Part shown: one piece after another, positions 19,198-21,026 of the stretch
Position numbering within the stretch: position 1 is the first letter of the stretch
Layout: the number at the start of each line of letters is the position of its first letter
DNA from: a virus
Reading direction: 5' to 3' (one strand)
Virus record (IMG/VR): IMGVR_UViG_3300021349_000012
Coordinates: 1-21,026 of that record
DNA length: 21,026 bases
Made by a program: the position numbers and the translations under genes
Notes under the pieces: generated by a model
What the model was told of the DNA's origin: nothing
Databases searched by the model: none
Seen by the model: only the letters and a program-made list of their open reading frames with translations

Positions 19198-19783
19198 TCT
19201 GTTCCTCTCTATGCGTCTGATTAAGTTGCTCTAATAATTTACATAAAATTTGATGTTTACCAGAATAAAATTCATTTTTTGTAGAATAGGTAATCTTTCC
19301 ATTTTTATCTTTCAATATTTCTGCGAAATGTTCTTTTTGTTTACATAGTTCTTTATTTATTTCTTCCACCCCCCGCTTGTAACTTGCGTCTATGAGGGAT
19401 TGGATAAAAAGTTTTATAAGTGGTTTGACATCTCCCTGCCAAGTATCGCAAGAACTCATCAGGCCACCTCGAATAGTGGTAACAAATAATTCGTCAAACC
19501 TCTCTTGCCAATCTGTGCTAAGTTCTTTCATTTCTGGTGTTTCAACTGCTAAAGATTTCTTAGTAGTTGCTTCTGGTGTTGGGATTACGTAACAATGGCT
19601 ACACAAAGGTTCTCCATCTTTTCTTTGATGCCTTGCTCCTTGTATTTGATTATAGTAGCAATCTTTTACAAGTTTTTGGCATCCTGCTGGACACTTGTCT
19701 TTCATTTCTGGTGTAGGGCCAGTCATTCGCTTAGTACATTTTTCACACTCGCACTTAGACATTTCTGGTGTAGGGCTAGTCAT
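19190..19783 (-). CDS. Cys-rich protein with PTPEM repeats
   Basis: 197 residues. The N-terminal third contains four TPE(M/A) repeats: MTSPTPEMSKC, MTGPTPEMKDKC, IPTPEA and ETPEMKEL. Between them lie CxCxxC, CPAGC and CSHC, so this part likely binds zinc. The C-terminal two-thirds, beginning ELSTDWQERFDELFVTTIRGG, is helical (KPLIKLFIQSLIDASYKRGV). The first two repeats are DNA-level duplications (see repeat entry), each with an in-frame ATG. ATG 19781-19783 is preceded by GGAGGTCAA. Function unknown. Confidence 0.7.
   Translation of the reverse strand: MTSPTPEMSKCECEKCTKRMTGPTPEMKDKCPAGCQKLVKDCYYNQIQGARHQRKDGEPLCSHCYVIPTPEATTKKSLAVETPEMKELSTDWQERFDELFVTTIRGGLMSSCDTWQGDVKPLIKLFIQSLIDASYKRGVEEINKELCKQKEHFAEILKDKNGKITYSTKNEFYSGKHQILCKLLEQLNQTHREEQNE
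19203..19218 (-). repeat. Ribosome-binding-site repeat, copy B
   Basis: AGACGCATAGAGAGGA, identical to copy A. Here it lies across the 3' end of the TPEM-repeat gene and supplies the Shine-Dalgarno for the zinc-ribbon gene. Confidence 0.6.
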
Positions 19784-19784
19784 T
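19704..19784 (-). repeat. Direct repeat encoding MTxPTPEM
   Basis: A 25-base unit at 19704-19728 and 19760-19784 with one mismatch, 56 bases apart, both in frame and both containing ATG. Partial copies of the core ACACCAGAA recur further into the gene, where they encode TPEA and TPEM. Confidence 0.65.
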
Positions 19785-19910
19785 TGACCTCCAAATCAGA
19801 TATACGATTCCACCTATAAAGATTAAATTCCAAAGATTTGTCCATTGAAAAGTAAAGTCGGATGTTTTAATATACCCACCTTCGCTCATTAACCACTTAA
19901 TTATTTTCAT
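19776..19910 (-). CDS. Small single-pass membrane protein
   Basis: 44 residues: MKIIKWLMSEGGYIKTSDFT, then FQWTNLWNLIFIGGIVYLIW as a hydrophobic helix and a short RSND tail. ATG at 19908-19910 with a strong AAGGAGAAAG. Its stop overlaps the next start (ATGACTAG). Function unknown. Confidence 0.65.
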   Translation of the reverse strand: MKIIKWLMSEGGYIKTSDFTFQWTNLWNLIFIGGIVYLIWRSND

Positions 19911-19931
19911 CTTTCTCCTTAGCTCTTAATG

Positions 19932-20054
19932 TTAGTTATCTACTAATCCAACTATATCTTTGCACTCGTCACATATGCACATCATTCCAGCATCAGGTAA
20001 GTAGTCAAAATCCTCGCCGCAGATATTACATTGTTTTGTTATTGTGTCGGACAT
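19932..20054 (-). CDS. Very small zinc-ribbon protein
   Basis: 40 residues. KQCNICGEDFDYLPDAGMMC followed by ICDECKD gives CxxC ... CxCxxC, a compact zinc-binding ribbon. ATG at 20052-20054 immediately follows the upstream gene stop. No clear Shine-Dalgarno is visible, but AGAATGTCC lies within the tight junction. The dense cysteine pattern and intact frame support coding. Confidence 0.6.
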   Translation of the reverse strand: MSDTITKQCNICGEDFDYLPDAGMMCICDECKDIVGLVDN

Positions 20055-20055
20055 T

Positions 20056-20238
20056 CTATTTTGCCCCCAGAGTGTACGCTAATGCGATTATTATCCAAAT
20101 TAGTACTCCGCCACCTGTTATGGCTAATATAGCGTTTAAATCGTCACGTGTTGCCTTCCAAGCCTTAATCCTGCGCTGTCTAGCCTGTGATTTCTTGTAA
20201 AGTGCGAAATGATTGATCTCTTTGCAGTAGTTTACCAT
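20056..20238 (-). CDS. Small C-terminal-anchored membrane protein
   Basis: 60 residues. A basic N-terminal half (KKSQARQRRIKAWKATRDD) is followed by a hydrophobic helix (ILAITGGGVLIWIIIALAYT, residues 37-56) near the C-terminus. ATG at 20236-20238 with GGAGATAGG upstream, overlapping the previous gene by 7 bases. Role unknown. Confidence 0.65.
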   Translation of the reverse strand: MVNYCKEINHFALYKKSQARQRRIKAWKATRDDLNAILAITGGGVLIWIIIALAYTLGAK

Positions 20239-20597
20239 CCTATCTCCTTATTTAGTTTCTCAGTCATAATCTCTTGATATTCTCTGTCCTGGCGTTCTAC
20301 TTCGGTCTCGGCTGTCTTGCCAGTTACTTCCCGGCGTACAAGTACCTGTCTGATCTTTCTTTTCTTCTGAATGGTCTCAGTCGGTAGATATAGGCCAGCG
20401 GCGTTGGTCATCTGTCTGGCCCGGCGGATTGTTTCAAAGCTTTCCATTGGGCTGCAGATGCAAATGTATATTCTGTCTAGTTCGACCGTATTTTGTGGGT
20501 AATAAATCTCGGCATATTTTGTATAAAGTTCGTTATCGTTCCCTCGTGTCTCTGGATAGTATTTCAGTATCTCCTCGACTTTGTTTCTTATCTTCAT
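20232..20597 (-). CDS. Hypothetical protein, possible DNA-binding
   Basis: 121 residues, charged. IRNKVEEILKYYPETRGNDN near the start and ESFETIRRARQMTNAAGLYL in the middle, followed by a basic Lys/Arg stretch (QKKRKIRQVLVRREV). The core resembles small proteins encoded in the early/lysogeny-type regions of many phages, of unknown function. ATG at 20595-20597 with AAGGGAGATAAG upstream, overlapping the previous TGA. Confidence 0.65.
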   Translation of the reverse strand: MKIRNKVEEILKYYPETRGNDNELYTKYAEIYYPQNTVELDRIYICICSPMESFETIRRARQMTNAAGLYLPTETIQKKRKIRQVLVRREVTGKTAETEVERQDREYQEIMTEKLNKEIGW

Positions 20598-20731
20598 CTT
20601 ATCTCCCTTCGTTTAAGATCGTTGTATTGTTCAATGTTCTCAGGGGTTAGTTCGATTATCCCTTTTTCGTACATCTCAATCCATTCATCTTCTTCTTCTT
20701 CGATCTCCCAATCTTCCTTGATCTCTTCCAT
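20594..20731 (-). CDS. Small acidic hypothetical protein
   Basis: 45 residues, very acidic (EEIKEDWEIEEEEDEWIEMY), ending NDLKRREIR. The start is set at ATG 20729-20731, where GGGAGG lies at good spacing. A GTG at 20809 would add 26 residues but abuts its own Shine-Dalgarno. First clear gene behind promoter copy 1. An acidic early protein could mimic nucleic acid, but this is only an idea. Confidence 0.6.
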   Translation of the reverse strand: MEEIKEDWEIEEEEDEWIEMYEKGIIELTPENIEQYNDLKRREIR

Positions 20732-20886
20732 AATGACCTCCCAGTCAGTTAATAAATTCTTTGTTGTAACCGTTGGTGGGTGAAGCTCGCTATTGGAGTT
20801 GTTCTTCACCCCCTCTTGGTTTATTTGTTACCAGCGTGCATGCTACGGTCATCTCCTCGTGTAAGTATTGTCTCGCCAGTAATATA

Positions 20887-20933
20887 AATATACGCTCTAT
20901 GTATTACGTTGTCAAACGCTTGACTGTGGATAA
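20887..20933 (-). promoter_or_regulatory. Promoter with DnaA box, copy 1
   Basis: TTGACA (20910-20915), a 17-base spacer and TATATT (20887-20892), with the consensus DnaA box TTATCCACA at 20925-20933, 9 bases upstream of the -35. The core GTTTGACAACGTAATACATA is identical to copy 2 at 16368-16414. The predicted start near 20880 leaves a leader of about 150 bases before the acidic gene. Confidence 0.88.
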
Positions 20934-21026
20934 CTTTAATTTCTTTGCCTTTTTACGCTCGTTTTGTTGATATATCTCTTCGTACTGCTTGGCTTTTATC
21001 ATGAAGCAAATGCTATGAATTGGGCA
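20904..21026 (-). CDS. C-terminal end of an upstream gene (runs off right edge)
   Basis: An open frame of 40 codons from the right edge to TAA at 20904-20906, ending YEEIYQQNERKKAKKLKLST then VKRLTT. Its last codons include the DnaA box and -35 of promoter copy 1. An ATG at 21000-21002 could begin a 32-residue protein but has no Shine-Dalgarno, so a continuing partial gene is more likely. Basic, no domain recognised. Confidence 0.35.
   Translation of the reverse strand, partial: CPIHSICFMIKAKQYEEIYQQNERKKAKKLKLSTVKRLTT

Noticed and set aside
20594-20809. Longer version of the acidic gene starting with GTG at 20809
   Set aside because: The GTG overlaps its own Shine-Dalgarno, whereas ATG at 20731 has GGGAGG at good spacing.
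20790-20852. A 20-codon open frame (MTVACTLVTNKP...) in the leader behind promoter copy 1, possible leader peptide
   Set aside because: Its GAGGAG directly abuts the ATG with no spacer, and there is no attenuation-type codon run or downstream terminator pair.

Overview
This window is a densely packed stretch of a tailed double-stranded DNA phage (Caudoviricetes). It carries small and large terminase, portal, a scaffold-like protein and a major capsid protein in canonical order. All 47 genes I support lie on the minus strand, so transcription runs from base 21026 towards base 1. Many neighbours overlap by 1-20 bases (ATGA, TAATG), typical of translationally coupled phage operons. Base composition is AT-rich. 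UGA is used as a stop (for example at the end of the terminase large subunit and of several small genes), so the host does not use a code that reads UGA as an amino acid. No integrase, repressor, lysis enzyme, polymerase, tRNA or CRISPR is visible. The host cannot be named from this sequence.

Layout in transcription order. (1) 21026-16435, early/accessory block: a strong sigma70-type promoter preceded by a perfect DnaA box (20887-20933), then about 16 small genes. Many are cysteine-rich zinc-ribbon-like proteins; others include a small helix-turn-helix protein, two single-pass membrane proteins and a compact cytosine-5 methyltransferase-like protein. (2) 16414-14431, DNA-metabolism block: a second copy of the same promoter/DnaA-box module, then a DUF1351-like recombination-associated protein, a gp32-like single-strand DNA-binding protein, a ribbon-helix-helix protein and a zinc/HNH (NinG-like) nuclease. 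(3) 14427-12327, chaperonin block: GroES, an unknown 72-residue protein and GroEL, all overlapping. (4) 12343-11003: small zinc-ribbon, helical and membrane proteins, one a DUF1003-like two-helix membrane protein. (5) 10981-9025: small and large terminase subunits. (6) 8989-1: DUF5661-like protein, portal, small basic proteins, scaffold, major capsid, a probable decoration protein, an acidic Glu/Pro repeat protein, a beta-helix protein, coiled-coil and connector-like proteins, and the start of a virion protein that runs off the left edge.

Beyond the genes, the most notable signals are four. First, a three-gene chaperonin cassette is built into the phage operon; it probably gives the phage its own capsid-folding machine. 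Second, two near-identical promoters each carry a consensus DnaA box at the same 9-base spacing. Third, an extended -10 motif (TGATATAATA) occurs at four structural-gene junctions, three of them touching or overlapping the stop codon of the preceding gene, with hairpins in several of the following leaders. Fourth, there is a UUCG-tetraloop hairpin directly behind the SSB gene. Family names are from recognition of sequence patterns only; no database search was run.
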